Assembly (NCBI RefSeq): GCF_030409415.1
Contig: NZ_JAUFPW010000012.1
Span: 124,001-188,000 of the forward strand
Source: Pedobacter aquatilis
Lineage (GTDB): Bacteria > Bacteroidota > Bacteroidia > Sphingobacteriales > Sphingobacteriaceae
Direction of reading: 5' to 3'
DNA length: 64,000 bases
Positions 47,611 through 55,802 of the stretch are shown one piece after another (position 1 is the stretch's first letter; each line of letters opens with the position of its first letter). The notes under the pieces are model-generated. The model was given only the letters and a program-made list of their open reading frames with translations, ran no database searches and was not told where the DNA came from. The position numbers and the translations under genes were made by a program.

Positions 47611-48122
47611 AACTAAAACAACCATTGGAGAATTTGCTTTACCAGTTTGGCAATGTTTTAAGTGAGTTGAATAACCATCAGTTTACCAGCTCTATAACAG
47701 TCCTTTCTGGCTCTACCATCGGTCAACATACCCGTCATATCCTCGAGTTTTTTATTGAGCTGAATAATGGCTATGATTCAGGTGTTGTGCATTATGATCA
47801 GCGCAAGCGAAATCATGCCATTGAATCAAACAATGCTTTTGCCCTTGAGCAATTACAGAATATCATTTCAACTCTTGAGAAACCAAACAAAGTTTTGATC
47901 TTAAAAGCCGATTATGATAGTTCAGATGATCGGAGAGTAGATGCCACAGATTTGGAGATTACGACCAATTACTTTCGTGAATTGGCTTACAACCTGGAAC
48001 ATACGGTGCACCACATGGCACTGGTTAGAATTGGGATAAATGAAGTTTCAAGCCTTGAGCTTCCTACACAGTTCGGTGTAGCCGGTTCTACCTTAAAATT
48101 TAGGGAAGCATGTGTACGGTAA
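47607..48122 (+). CDS. DinB-family protein
   Basis: A 171-residue four-helix-bundle protein: GQHTRHILEFFIELNNGYD (first metal-binding His), and RELAYNLEHTVHHMALVRIG near the end (two further His), the pattern of DinB/YfiT metal enzymes. These are often thiol-dependent transferases or hydrolases; the substrate is unknown. It overlaps its neighbours on both sides, so it is translationally coupled. Confidence 0.75.
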   Translation: MKLKQPLENLLYQFGNVLSELNNHQFTSSITVLSGSTIGQHTRHILEFFIELNNGYDSGVVHYDQRKRNHAIESNNAFALEQLQNIISTLEKPNKVLILKADYDSSDDRRVDATDLEITTNYFRELAYNLEHTVHHMALVRIGINEVSSLELPTQFGVAGSTLKFREACVR

Positions 48123-48814
48123 CCTATGTTCCAATAGCAGATGGGTTTATTCTCACTTCTAATCGAGACGAAAAGAAAACCAGGTCTATTGCAATCAGGC
48201 CTACTCTTTGCAACAGTAAAAATTTCAAAATTGTGTATCCAAAAGATCCCGATGGAAAAGGTTCATGGATTGCTTTCAATACAACTGGAATTGCAATAGT
48301 TTTGTTAAACGGAGCATTCGTTAAACATGAAAGCAAACCATTCTATCATAAAAGTAGAGGACTGGTACTAATGGAAATAATCAGCGCAAACAACCCAAAA
48401 GCTGAACTCTCCAATTTAGTTCTTGAAGGTATTGAGCCTTTTACATTAATTGTCTGTGAGAAACATTTCCTAACCGAATTTCGATGGGATGGCGTGTTGG
48501 CACATACAATAAACCTTGATCCGAAAATGGCCAATATCTGGTCTTCAGCTACACTTTATGATAAGTTTGCGGGATTGAAAAGAGCAAAGTGGTTTGAGAA
48601 TTGGCAGCTACAAACATTAGCTCCAAAAGAAATTGATATTATGAATTTTCATCATTTTACAGGAGAGTCATGTTTTGAAGGATTGGTTATCAATCGGGAA
48701 AAGGTAAAAACTGTTAGTATAACCTGCGTAGCAGTGAGAAGGAAAAAAATCTCGATGACATATAAAGATTTACAAAATGAAACGATTGATGTTGTTACGG
48801 AAAGTTTATGTTAA
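48110..48814 (+). CDS. NRDE-family protein (TANGO2-like)
   Basis: The 234 residues begin CTVTYVPIADGFILTSNRDE, the defining NRDE motif; if the N-terminal Met is removed, Cys2 could be an N-terminal nucleophile. The animal relative TANGO2 affects Golgi organisation and haem or lipid handling. The reaction is unknown. It overlaps DinB by 13 bases and the ATP-grasp gene by 38. Confidence 0.78.
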   Translation: MCTVTYVPIADGFILTSNRDEKKTRSIAIRPTLCNSKNFKIVYPKDPDGKGSWIAFNTTGIAIVLLNGAFVKHESKPFYHKSRGLVLMEIISANNPKAELSNLVLEGIEPFTLIVCEKHFLTEFRWDGVLAHTINLDPKMANIWSSATLYDKFAGLKRAKWFENWQLQTLAPKEIDIMNFHHFTGESCFEGLVINREKVKTVSITCVAVRRKKISMTYKDLQNETIDVVTESLC

Positions 48815-49829
48815 ACTCACCAATTGGGAGTATTGGCCAATGGAGGCCATCTATCTTCCAATTTTTGGTTATTGGATTTACCTAGGTGTTAAAGCTAGAT
48901 CACTGTTTTTTTTTAGCGCAGCCAACCCATTAATAGAAAATGCAGGGTTTGCTATGGAACGTAAAAGTTTGATCTATCAGTCCATGCCCAAAAGCAGCTA
49001 TCCAAATACCATACTTGCCAGACTTGGTGCTAGTGAGGGCGAATTGTTGGCGCTCATGAAAAGTGCCAATCTTCAGTTTCCCATCATTGCAAAGCCCGAT
49101 GTTGGACAAAGGGGAATTCAGGTAAAACTGATCCATAACCAAAAAGAACTGAGTAGTTATGCGGATCAGATTTTTACCGCTTTTTTGTTGCAGGAATACA
49201 TTAGCTACCCTAATGAAGTTGGAATTTTCTATTATCGGATTCCAGGAGAAAAAAGGGGGAAGATTTCTGGTATTGTTGGAAAGGAATTTATGGAAGTTAC
49301 CGGTGATGGCATTTCTACTTTACGACAACTGATCATTAAAAATACCCGCTACCTGTTTCAACTTAACACATTAGAAAAATTGATGGGAAAGGCGCTAGAA
49401 CAAATACTTGAAATTGGAGAGCGAAAAGTTTTTGAACCCTATGGAAATCACTGTAGGGGAGCCTTGTTTTTAGATCTTGGCGAGCTAATTACTGATGGGC
49501 TGACCCAGATGATTGATAATCTTTGTGTGCAGATTCCAGAATTTTATTTTGGCCGGCTAGATATCAAATACAATACTTGGGACGAGTTATGCGAGGGTAA
49601 AAACTATGTCGTTATCGAACTTAATGGTGCAGGTAGTGAGCCTACGCATATTTATGATCCTAAACATTCGATTTGGTTTGCCTGGAAGGAATTAATTAGA
49701 CACTGGAACATTCTTTACCGCATTAGCATGGCGAACCGGAAAAATAATGGGCTGCAACTGATGGGTTTTAGGGAAGGGATGACCTTGATCAGGAATAATA
49801 GTGATTATGTTAAATTAATTGCCCAATGA
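48777..49829 (+). CDS. ATP-grasp domain protein
   Basis: A 350-residue protein with an ATP-grasp fold: FPIIAKPDVGQRGIQVKLI (phosphate-binding loop), LLQEYISYPNEVGIFYYRI, FYFGRLDIKYNTWDEL and NYVVIELNGAGSEPTHIYDP (metal-binding Glu/Asn). Such enzymes ligate an amine or thiol to a carboxylate using ATP. The partner substrates are unknown; next to a LysE-type exporter, a small amino-acid-like product is conceivable. A second ATG at 48789 is an alternative start. Confidence 0.8.
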   Translation: MKRLMLLRKVYVKLTNWEYWPMEAIYLPIFGYWIYLGVKARSLFFFSAANPLIENAGFAMERKSLIYQSMPKSSYPNTILARLGASEGELLALMKSANLQFPIIAKPDVGQRGIQVKLIHNQKELSSYADQIFTAFLLQEYISYPNEVGIFYYRIPGEKRGKISGIVGKEFMEVTGDGISTLRQLIIKNTRYLFQLNTLEKLMGKALEQILEIGERKVFEPYGNHCRGALFLDLGELITDGLTQMIDNLCVQIPEFYFGRLDIKYNTWDELCEGKNYVVIELNGAGSEPTHIYDPKHSIWFAWKELIRHWNILYRISMANRKNNGLQLMGFREGMTLIRNNSDYVKLIAQ

Positions 49830-50491
49830 TGAAATATCTTAAAATATTTACAGCTGGTTTTTTAATTAGTCTCCTCGGCTCTATCCCAATTGGTACACTT
49901 AATGTAAGCATTGTTGGCTTGATTTTAAAGAGCCAATTTGGTGATGCAATTGCTTTTGGAATGGGCGCTATTATCGTGGAGATGCTGTTGGTATGGATTG
50001 GTATTACCATCTTGGGTAAGCTTGAGAAATTAAAAGCAATCTTAATTATCCTAAATATTTTAATGTGCACTGTGCTATTTACCCTGGCAACTCTCAGCTT
50101 TATCTCGGCCTTTAAAATGAAAGAATTAAAAGATGTTATTCCTTTCAGTAGCAATTATCCATTTTGGGCTGGGATGCTCCTGAGCTTTCTCAACCCATTA
50201 CACCTTCCATTTTGGATGGGTTGGACCTCAGTGTTAAGGGATAAAAAGCTTCTTATAGAAACTAGCCTTGGATACAAAATTTACGTTCTTTCCACTGGTT
50301 TAGGAACAAGTATTTCCTTTGTGTTTTATGGGCTAACAGGTAATCTATTTATCGATTTTTTTAAAAAAAATCAGTACATAGTCAATTGGGTTATTGGATT
50401 TACGTTATTGTTTACAGCCTTAATTCAATCTTATAAACTATTGAAGCCGCTTCTTTTGCTGCGAAAATCGGCCCCACCTAACTTAACCTAA
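49826..50491 (+). CDS. LysE-family amino acid exporter-like protein
   Basis: A 221-residue polytopic protein of about six helices, opening FLISLLGSIPIGTLNVSIVG as in LysE/RhtB transporters (usual PG is SIPIG), with FWAGMLLSFLNPLHLPFWMG in the middle. These export amino acids or related compounds. It overlaps the ATP-grasp gene by four bases (ATGA). Confidence 0.75.
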   Translation: MMKYLKIFTAGFLISLLGSIPIGTLNVSIVGLILKSQFGDAIAFGMGAIIVEMLLVWIGITILGKLEKLKAILIILNILMCTVLFTLATLSFISAFKMKELKDVIPFSSNYPFWAGMLLSFLNPLHLPFWMGWTSVLRDKKLLIETSLGYKIYVLSTGLGTSISFVFYGLTGNLFIDFFKKNQYIVNWVIGFTLLFTALIQSYKLLKPLLLLRKSAPPNLT

Positions 50492-50496
50492 GCGAA

Positions 50497-50917
50497 ATGA
50501 AAAAATCAATCTTTTTAATAGCGCTGCTTTTGCTAATTTTTAGTCGCAAAAAGGAAAATACGCAGACACAAGTTATTAATGAAAAAGTAGGTCTTTTGGC
50601 AGTTTCCAAAACTGCAGGTAATTTTAGTAATGGACCCTATGGTTCTGTTTCGGGGGTCGGCAAAGGTATATATGGTTGCAGATGTTTTACATCTGGCCTT
50701 CGAAGATCTTTCTAGTAGCAATGCCCCGGATCTTAAGGTATAACTAAGTATGGAGATTAGCCCGGGGAACTTTATTAACCTTGAAGATTTGAAATCGGTA
50801 AGCGGAAACCAGCTGTATGCGCTATCTGCAGGTACCGTTACTAAAGATTATAAATATGCACTTGTTCATTGTCAGGGATGCAGCCCCCTATTTGGCTATC
50901 TAGAGTTAAAATTTTAG
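50497..50917 (+). pseudogene. Broken DM13-domain lipoprotein gene
   Basis: The frame starts MKKSIFLIALLLLIFSRKKENTQ, a lipoprotein signal in which the expected Cys is Arg (CGC, one base from TGC). It reaches KGIY near 50670, then shifts by one base to VADVLHLAFEDLSSSNAPDL, meets a TAA where Tyr is expected, and continues in the same frame as LSMEISPGNF, SVSGNQLYAL and KYALVHCQGC to a final TAG. This is a DM13 domain, proposed to carry redox groups. Three lesions indicate a dead gene. It ends the YHS operon, 5 bases after LysE. Confidence 0.85.
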
Positions 50918-50927
50918 CATTGGTTTT

Positions 50928-50959
50928 AATGGTCTATGTGATGTTTACCATAGGCCATT
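50928..50959 (+). terminator. Hairpin after the YHS operon
   Basis: AATGGTCTATG (50928-50938) pairs with CATAGGCCATT (50949-50959), 11 pairs with one G-T. There is no long T run, so it is a weak candidate terminator. Confidence 0.4.
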
Positions 50960-51192
50960 CTCCAATTTAAATCAAGCGATTACTCGAATTTTAAAATTAA
51001 GATTTCAACCTTTTTGTGGACTTTATATAGATTTGCCACCAAATGAAAAGATAGACACGAAGGGCTTACAATTTATATTTTAAAACTGTTGGACCTTTTC
51101 GCAAGCATATCTGATTTCCTAACGACCATTTGAACTTTTTTCAAAGAATATTGCGAAACCAGGTCAGAGGCTATTTTGTAAAAATAATTTAT

Positions 51193-51291
51193 TTGACCCC
51201 ACTTCGCCAAATTTGTAGTTGTAGTGTAATCAATCATTTATTGTAAATATAATTCCGGCGAAATTGGGTCAGTAAGCGGTGGTTTATCCAA
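51193..51291. repeat. Inverted repeat element, copy A
   Basis: TGACCCCACTTCGCC (51194-51208) and GGCGAAATTGGGTCA (51257-51271) are inverted repeats (13 of 15), enclosing about 48 AT-rich bases. GGTTTATCCAA follows at 51281-51291. The same layout occurs at 59425-59520, and the left arm alone at 53174. It may be a small non-autonomous mobile element or a regulatory palindrome. Confidence 0.6.
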
Positions 51292-51477
51292 TATGCAAAA
51301 TTTAAAGAAAATGATTTTTTTAACATGATTAGAAACTTTGGAAATATATTAATAAAATTTAACTATAATTTTAGTTAAAAAAGCCTTTTATTCGCGAATT
51401 AATTGTGTAGCTTAGTCATTCAGGTAGATAACACTCAAATGAACAACACCTTACAATACCATTTCAAATCTGAAGGC

Positions 51478-52943
51478 ATGAAAATATTCGTGAAGGCAAT
51501 AGGGGTCACCAGTCTGCTAATCACAGCATTTTGCATATGCGCCCTAAGCGCCTCCGCCCAGCAAAGCGTGAACGATAGAATCACTCAGGTAGAAAACAAC
51601 CTTACCGGCCAGACGCTCATCAGCGGCGAAAAACCAATGAATCTCTTAGATCGAATGAAACATTACAACATCAAAGCCTTAGCATCGCGGTTATAAGAGA
51701 TTATAAAGTCGATTTTGCTAAAGCCTATGGCATGGCCGATTCCGCTAGACAGACGAAGGCCAGCATACATACACTTTTTCAGGCCGCCTCTATCAGTAAA
51801 TCTTTCAATGCCCTGGCCATTATCAAACTCTTTCACGATAAAAAGCTTGACCTATATATCGACATCAACACCTACCTGAAAAACTGGAAATTCCCTTATG
51901 ATTCCCTTTCCAATGGTAAAAAAATTAATACCGCTAACCTACTTAGTCATACCGCGGGGCTGAGTGTCCACGGATTTGGCGGCTACGAAGCCAGCGCCGC
52001 TTTACCTACCACCATACAGATACTCAATGGCATAAAACCGGCGAATTCTGATCCCGTACGCTCCCAGTTTGCGCCTGGAGAAAAAATGCAATATTCTGGT
52101 GGAGGCACGACCATTAGCCAGCAACTCCTGACCGACCTTACCGGCAAACCTTACCAGGATTACCTTAATAATACTATTCTTAAAGCCTTGGCCATGAACG
52201 AAAGTACTTTTGCCCAGCCGCCACTAGACAGCAATAAACAAAACCTAGCAACGGGGTACCTTGCAGATGGATCAGCGATTAGAGGAAACTTTCACATTTA
52301 CCCCGAACAGGCGGCGGCTGGCCTGTGGACCAATCCCATTGATCTGTCTAAATACATCATCGAAACCCAGCTAGCCTACCAGGGTAAATCCAATAAATTA
52401 TTAAACCAGTCAGACACCAAAATCCGTCTGACGCCATATGCAAACATCAATGGATCTGCTCTTGGCGTCTTCATTGAATCGCCAGATAGTACTAAATATT
52501 TTGGTCACGGGGGTTCCAATTACGGATTTCAGTCCGCTTATTACGGCAGTCTGGAAGATGGCAACGGTCTTGCCATCATGGTCAATTCAGACAATGGCGA
52601 CATCATACCTGAACTCATCAACAGCATCGCCAAAGTCTATGGCTTCAAAGGACTTTACCGGACAGAAACCGTAAATTTGACTCAGGTTCCCGAATCATTA
52701 CTGGAAAGTTATACAGGTCGTTATCAGCTTATGCCCAATTTTATCCTGACCATCAGCAGGGATGGAAAAAGTCTTTTCGCGGAGGCCACCGGGCAGCCGA
52801 AAATCGAAGTCCTTGCCCAAAGCCAGACTAAATTCTTTTCAAAGGAAATCAATGGCACCATAGAATTCGTTGCAGCTGAAGATGGAAAAATAACAGAGCT
52901 GATACTATTCCAGGGCAGGACAGTTCATGCAAAAAAGCTTTGA
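51478..52943 (+). pseudogene. Frameshifted exported serine hydrolase (beta-lactamase fold)
   Basis: The signal peptide MKIFVKAIGVTSLLITAFC starts at 51478; the frame runs to a stop at 51696. The protein continues in another frame (SIAVIRDYKVDFAKAYGMAD) from about 51683, and one missing A in CCTTAGCATC would restore YNIKALSIAVI. Downstream all family motifs are intact: SISKSFN (SxxK), QYSGGGT (YxN position) and GHGGSNYG (HxG). A C-terminal beta domain ends at 52943. The single clean lesion means a recent inactivation or a sequence error; otherwise it would be a periplasmic peptidase or esterase. Confidence 0.85.
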
Positions 52944-53380
52944 TGAACTACATTAGAAGCTCGCATTTTATTGTTGCTATTTCTAATTCTAAATATTGAG
53001 CATGGCCTGAAACAAGTGTTTCAGATGAGTGGTATTTGTAGCGTTATGCTAAGAAATATCGAATTTGATATTCGCTAGACACTAAAAAGTTTTAAAAGAT
53101 TTTTGGATAAAGGCTATAAATGACCGATGCGATGCAATCAAAACATTAGCCTATATTGTAAAGATCAATCTAGTTGACCCCCCTTCCGCCAAATCCCTAA
53201 TCACAAGATAATTAATAGTATAATTTATTTGGGATTTGCATGAGTGTGGGACAATGGGTTGTGTTTTGTCCAGGCAGATAGGAGACTATGAAGATAGTCT
53301 GCGCCAGCGCCTTAACCATCAGACGTATTTATACAAAACTGAAGCGTATAAATTTCTTTTTTTAGTTTTGTGTAAAACAT
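52944..53380. other. Gene-free stretch with repeat copy C
   Basis: No convincing gene; an open frame at 53236 of 65 codons overlaps the next gene and looks random. TTGACCCCCCTTCCGCCAAAT at 53174 matches the left arm of copy A. CAAATCCC (53190-53197) and GGGATTTG (53231-53238) form a perfect inverted repeat. Confidence 0.45.
53174..53238. repeat. Inverted repeat element, partial copy C
   Basis: The left arm TTGACCCCCCTTCCGCC (53174-53190) is present in the same orientation as copy A; the GGCGA right arm is absent. With copy A it brackets the broken serine hydrolase gene. Confidence 0.45.
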
Positions 53381-53734
53381 TTGAACCCTATCAAAAAGTT
53401 ATTATTTATAGACGACGACATCTCGTTATGTGAATTGGCACCGCTGATTTTCGACCATTTTGAGGTCTTAACTTCTGTTGAAAGTGCGGGAATACTCGAA
53501 CTCATTACAAGTTTAATGCCTGATATAGTATTACTAGACATCAGGCTAGGTAATGTCGATGGTGCTCGGATATGCCAGAAAATAAAATCCCTTGATATAT
53601 CTGCAAACATTCCTATTATCTTAATGACTGCTGGATATATTAGTGAAAAAGATAAAAAAAGTGGAGCAGATGGTTACGTCGAAAAGCCTTTTGATTTACT
53701 TGAATTGAAAGAATTAGTTCAGCGACTAACTTAA
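53381..53734 (+). CDS. Single-domain response regulator
   Basis: A 117-residue CheY-like receiver: acidic pocket LLFIDDDISL, phospho-acceptor Asp in DIVLLDIRLG, Thr in PIILMTAGY and Lys in YVEKPFD. No output domain. The start is TTG at 53381; there is no ATG in frame before the conserved KLLFIDDD. It may relay phosphate within a phosphorelay with the neighbouring receiver. Confidence 0.85.
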   Translation: MNPIKKLLFIDDDISLCELAPLIFDHFEVLTSVESAGILELITSLMPDIVLLDIRLGNVDGARICQKIKSLDISANIPIILMTAGYISEKDKKSGADGYVEKPFDLLELKELVQRLT

Positions 53735-53848
53735 CCTCGCTCGCTCTGGTGTTATAAGAATTGACAAAAGTCAATCATTTAAATTCAAAATTAGAATAAA
53801 ATTAAAACTTACTATCTAATTTACTGTATTCTTTGAAAGATAAACGAA

Positions 53849-54199
53849 ATGCAAACCATTTTTTTACTCGAGGACGATAGAGACATTCGAGAGTTAATAC
53901 AGATGATTTTAGAAGGGGAAAACTACAAAGTATATGCTTTCAGCAATGTAACCGATTTTACAAATAGAGACAAATCTATCCCTGCAGATTTATTTCTCCT
54001 TGATGTGATGCTACCTGATGGTTCTGGATTAGATGTTTGCGAACAACTATCGCAAGTGCAAAAGACACCTATTTTAATAATGAGCGCTCACGCAACCCTA
54101 AAAGATATTGAAAGCAAGTGCCAGGTTAGTGACTTTATTCAAAAGCCTTTTGATATTGAGAATCTAATAATGCAAATTAGAAGCCGAATAGCAAATTAG
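53849..54199 (+). CDS. Second single-domain response regulator
   Basis: A 116-residue receiver: FLLEDDRDIRE, DLFLLDVMLPDGSGLDV (phospho-acceptor Asp), PILIMSAHA and FIQKPFDIENL. No DNA-binding domain. It is 114 bases after the first receiver and 1.6 kb before the large PAS sensor, with an unrelated minus-strand gene between. Confidence 0.88.
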   Translation: MQTIFLLEDDRDIRELIQMILEGENYKVYAFSNVTDFTNRDKSIPADLFLLDVMLPDGSGLDVCEQLSQVQKTPILIMSAHATLKDIESKCQVSDFIQKPFDIENLIMQIRSRIAN

Positions 54200-54847
54200 C
54201 AGGTAAGTTTTCAAGGAGGCTGTAGAAAAAAGCTTTACCGGATTACAAATTAAGGCAGCGGAATGAATTCTCTCTGCCAATTTTTAAAAGTTGCAAACCA
54301 GAAGTTGGCTTTGTCGATATAATTAATAATGCTTCCAAATGGCTTTCCTTGGAGAGAAGGTTCAGTATGGTTGTCTTGCCAGCTGTCGTAAGGGTGGAGC
54401 ACCCAGGTGGAATGAAAAAGTATTCCGTAAATGATAGAAAGTGCATAGCTGTAAAATTTGAGAGGTAATCCCAACTTTTTAACTACCCATTGTGCATGTT
54501 AGAAAGTTTTGGCTCTCAATTCAATTCTTATGGCTAAGTGAGCTTTTTGGATTCTGCGGAGCAAATTTGATGTAGTGGTGAGATGGTCAAGACAACATAT
54601 AGTCCCCCCTGCAGAAATTCGCTTTCATAATTAACGAAACTAGAAGGAAAAAAGTTCTCACTTTAGATATAAGTCGCAAGGCTAATTATATTTGCTCCAA
54701 AATCTTTTAAAATGGGATTTTATCACTTACATCCTGTAATCGCCCGGGTGGAAAGGATGAATAAAAAAACCTAATTAAAAATAGATGGACCATTTCTATA
54801 TGAGCAAGTCTTCTTTGAATATTCTGTTTCGCTTGTCATTATTGTTC
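54200..54847. other. Gene-poor stretch
   Basis: Apart from the minus-strand DUF6766-like relic (54250-54474) I see no gene in these 650 bases. Confidence 0.4.
54250..54474 (-). pseudogene. Relic of a DUF6766-like membrane protein
   Basis: The minus-strand frame reads a hydrophobic helix (LSIIYGILFHSTWVL) then YIDKANFWFATFKNWQREF. The latter resembles the GHFxxATFENWESEFLQ core of DUF6766 membrane proteins. It stops where the C-terminal helices should begin and has no ATG start (TTG only). I infer a truncated gene from memory of the family pattern. Confidence 0.4.
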
Positions 54848-55333
54848 TTATTTATTAGTTAGGTATTGCTCAAGCAGAACTGCTGTTCGATTGATAGTTT
54901 CGGCGACAATATTCTCTCTATCCCCCGAAAAACTTATTCGCTCGGAAAACAAACGATTACCTTCTTTAATCGCGTAAATAAACATTGTGCCCACCGGCTT
55001 TTCCTTACTTTCACTCCCTCCAGGACAGGTAAGTCCCGTAATGCCGATAAGGATACTTGCGGGCAATAATTGCCCAAGTCCCTCTGTGATTGCTTTAGTT
55101 ACCTCCATCGATTCGGGCGAAAATTTTTTAATAAGACGGGAATCAACATTTAAAAGGTTTTCTTTGATAGAGGCATCATAGCATGCTATCCCACCCATTA
55201 AAAAATTTCCGGCGTCATTAACTAATGAAAATTCTGAACAAAGTCTTCCAGCTGTCGCGCTTTCAGCAAAAGCTAAGGTTAAATTTCGCTCAATAAGCAT
55301 TTGCCCCACCCGTTGTAATGTCTCATTAATCAT
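54848..55333 (-). CDS. CinA C-terminal-domain amidohydrolase (PncC type)
   Basis: A 161-residue stand-alone CinA-C domain: LAFAESATAGRLCSEFSLV (catalytic Ser region), GGIACYDASIKENLL, ILIGITGLTCPGGSE and KPVGTMFIYAI. PncC deamidates nicotinamide mononucleotide to nicotinate mononucleotide in pyridine-nucleotide salvage. The usual PGGS is preceded by LTC rather than IAG. Single gene, convergent with the receiver genes. Confidence 0.88.
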   Translation of the reverse strand: MINETLQRVGQMLIERNLTLAFAESATAGRLCSEFSLVNDAGNFLMGGIACYDASIKENLLNVDSRLIKKFSPESMEVTKAITEGLGQLLPASILIGITGLTCPGGSESKEKPVGTMFIYAIKEGNRLFSERISFSGDRENIVAETINRTAVLLEQYLTNK

Positions 55334-55802
55334 AGTCTAACTCTTTAAAGATTTTATTACTTAAAAACAAGCAATAAGGTTCATGGTTTGGTATAACGAC
55401 TAAACCTTTATTTTTGCTATACTGTAACCGCAAAAAATCATTCAGTAATTACCAATTCTGGAATTGAAGGCTTTACAATACCTCAATAACACTGGCAAGG
55501 CTATTCACTTTGTTCATTCCGACTTAGCCCTTAGATCCATAAGTGCAATAAATGTTGCACTGACTTTAAAGGATTTATATCTTCAATATCACTTTTTCTT
55601 CACCATAGGCGTCTTATCGTCGCAAATTTGACTTTTATTTACAGTTTCATTAATAGAATTTATACTGAAAACGAACAGATTTTAATGGAAAAACAGTAAA
55701 GTTTCTTAAAAGTGATTCCTGCACGTTGATTCATTAAGGAAATATAGATTATATTTAAAGTTCACTAAAAATCTCAAATTCTTGAGTTAATAAAAACTGA
55801 GC
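55334..55802. other. Gene-free stretch upstream of the PAS sensor
   Basis: This divergent region holds no recognisable gene. It is AT-rich and should contain promoters for the CinA-type gene and the sensor; no clear motif was identified. Confidence 0.35.

Noticed and set aside
53236..53433. 65-codon open frame overlapping the first receiver gene
   Set aside because: It overlaps a clear gene in another frame and has no family signal.
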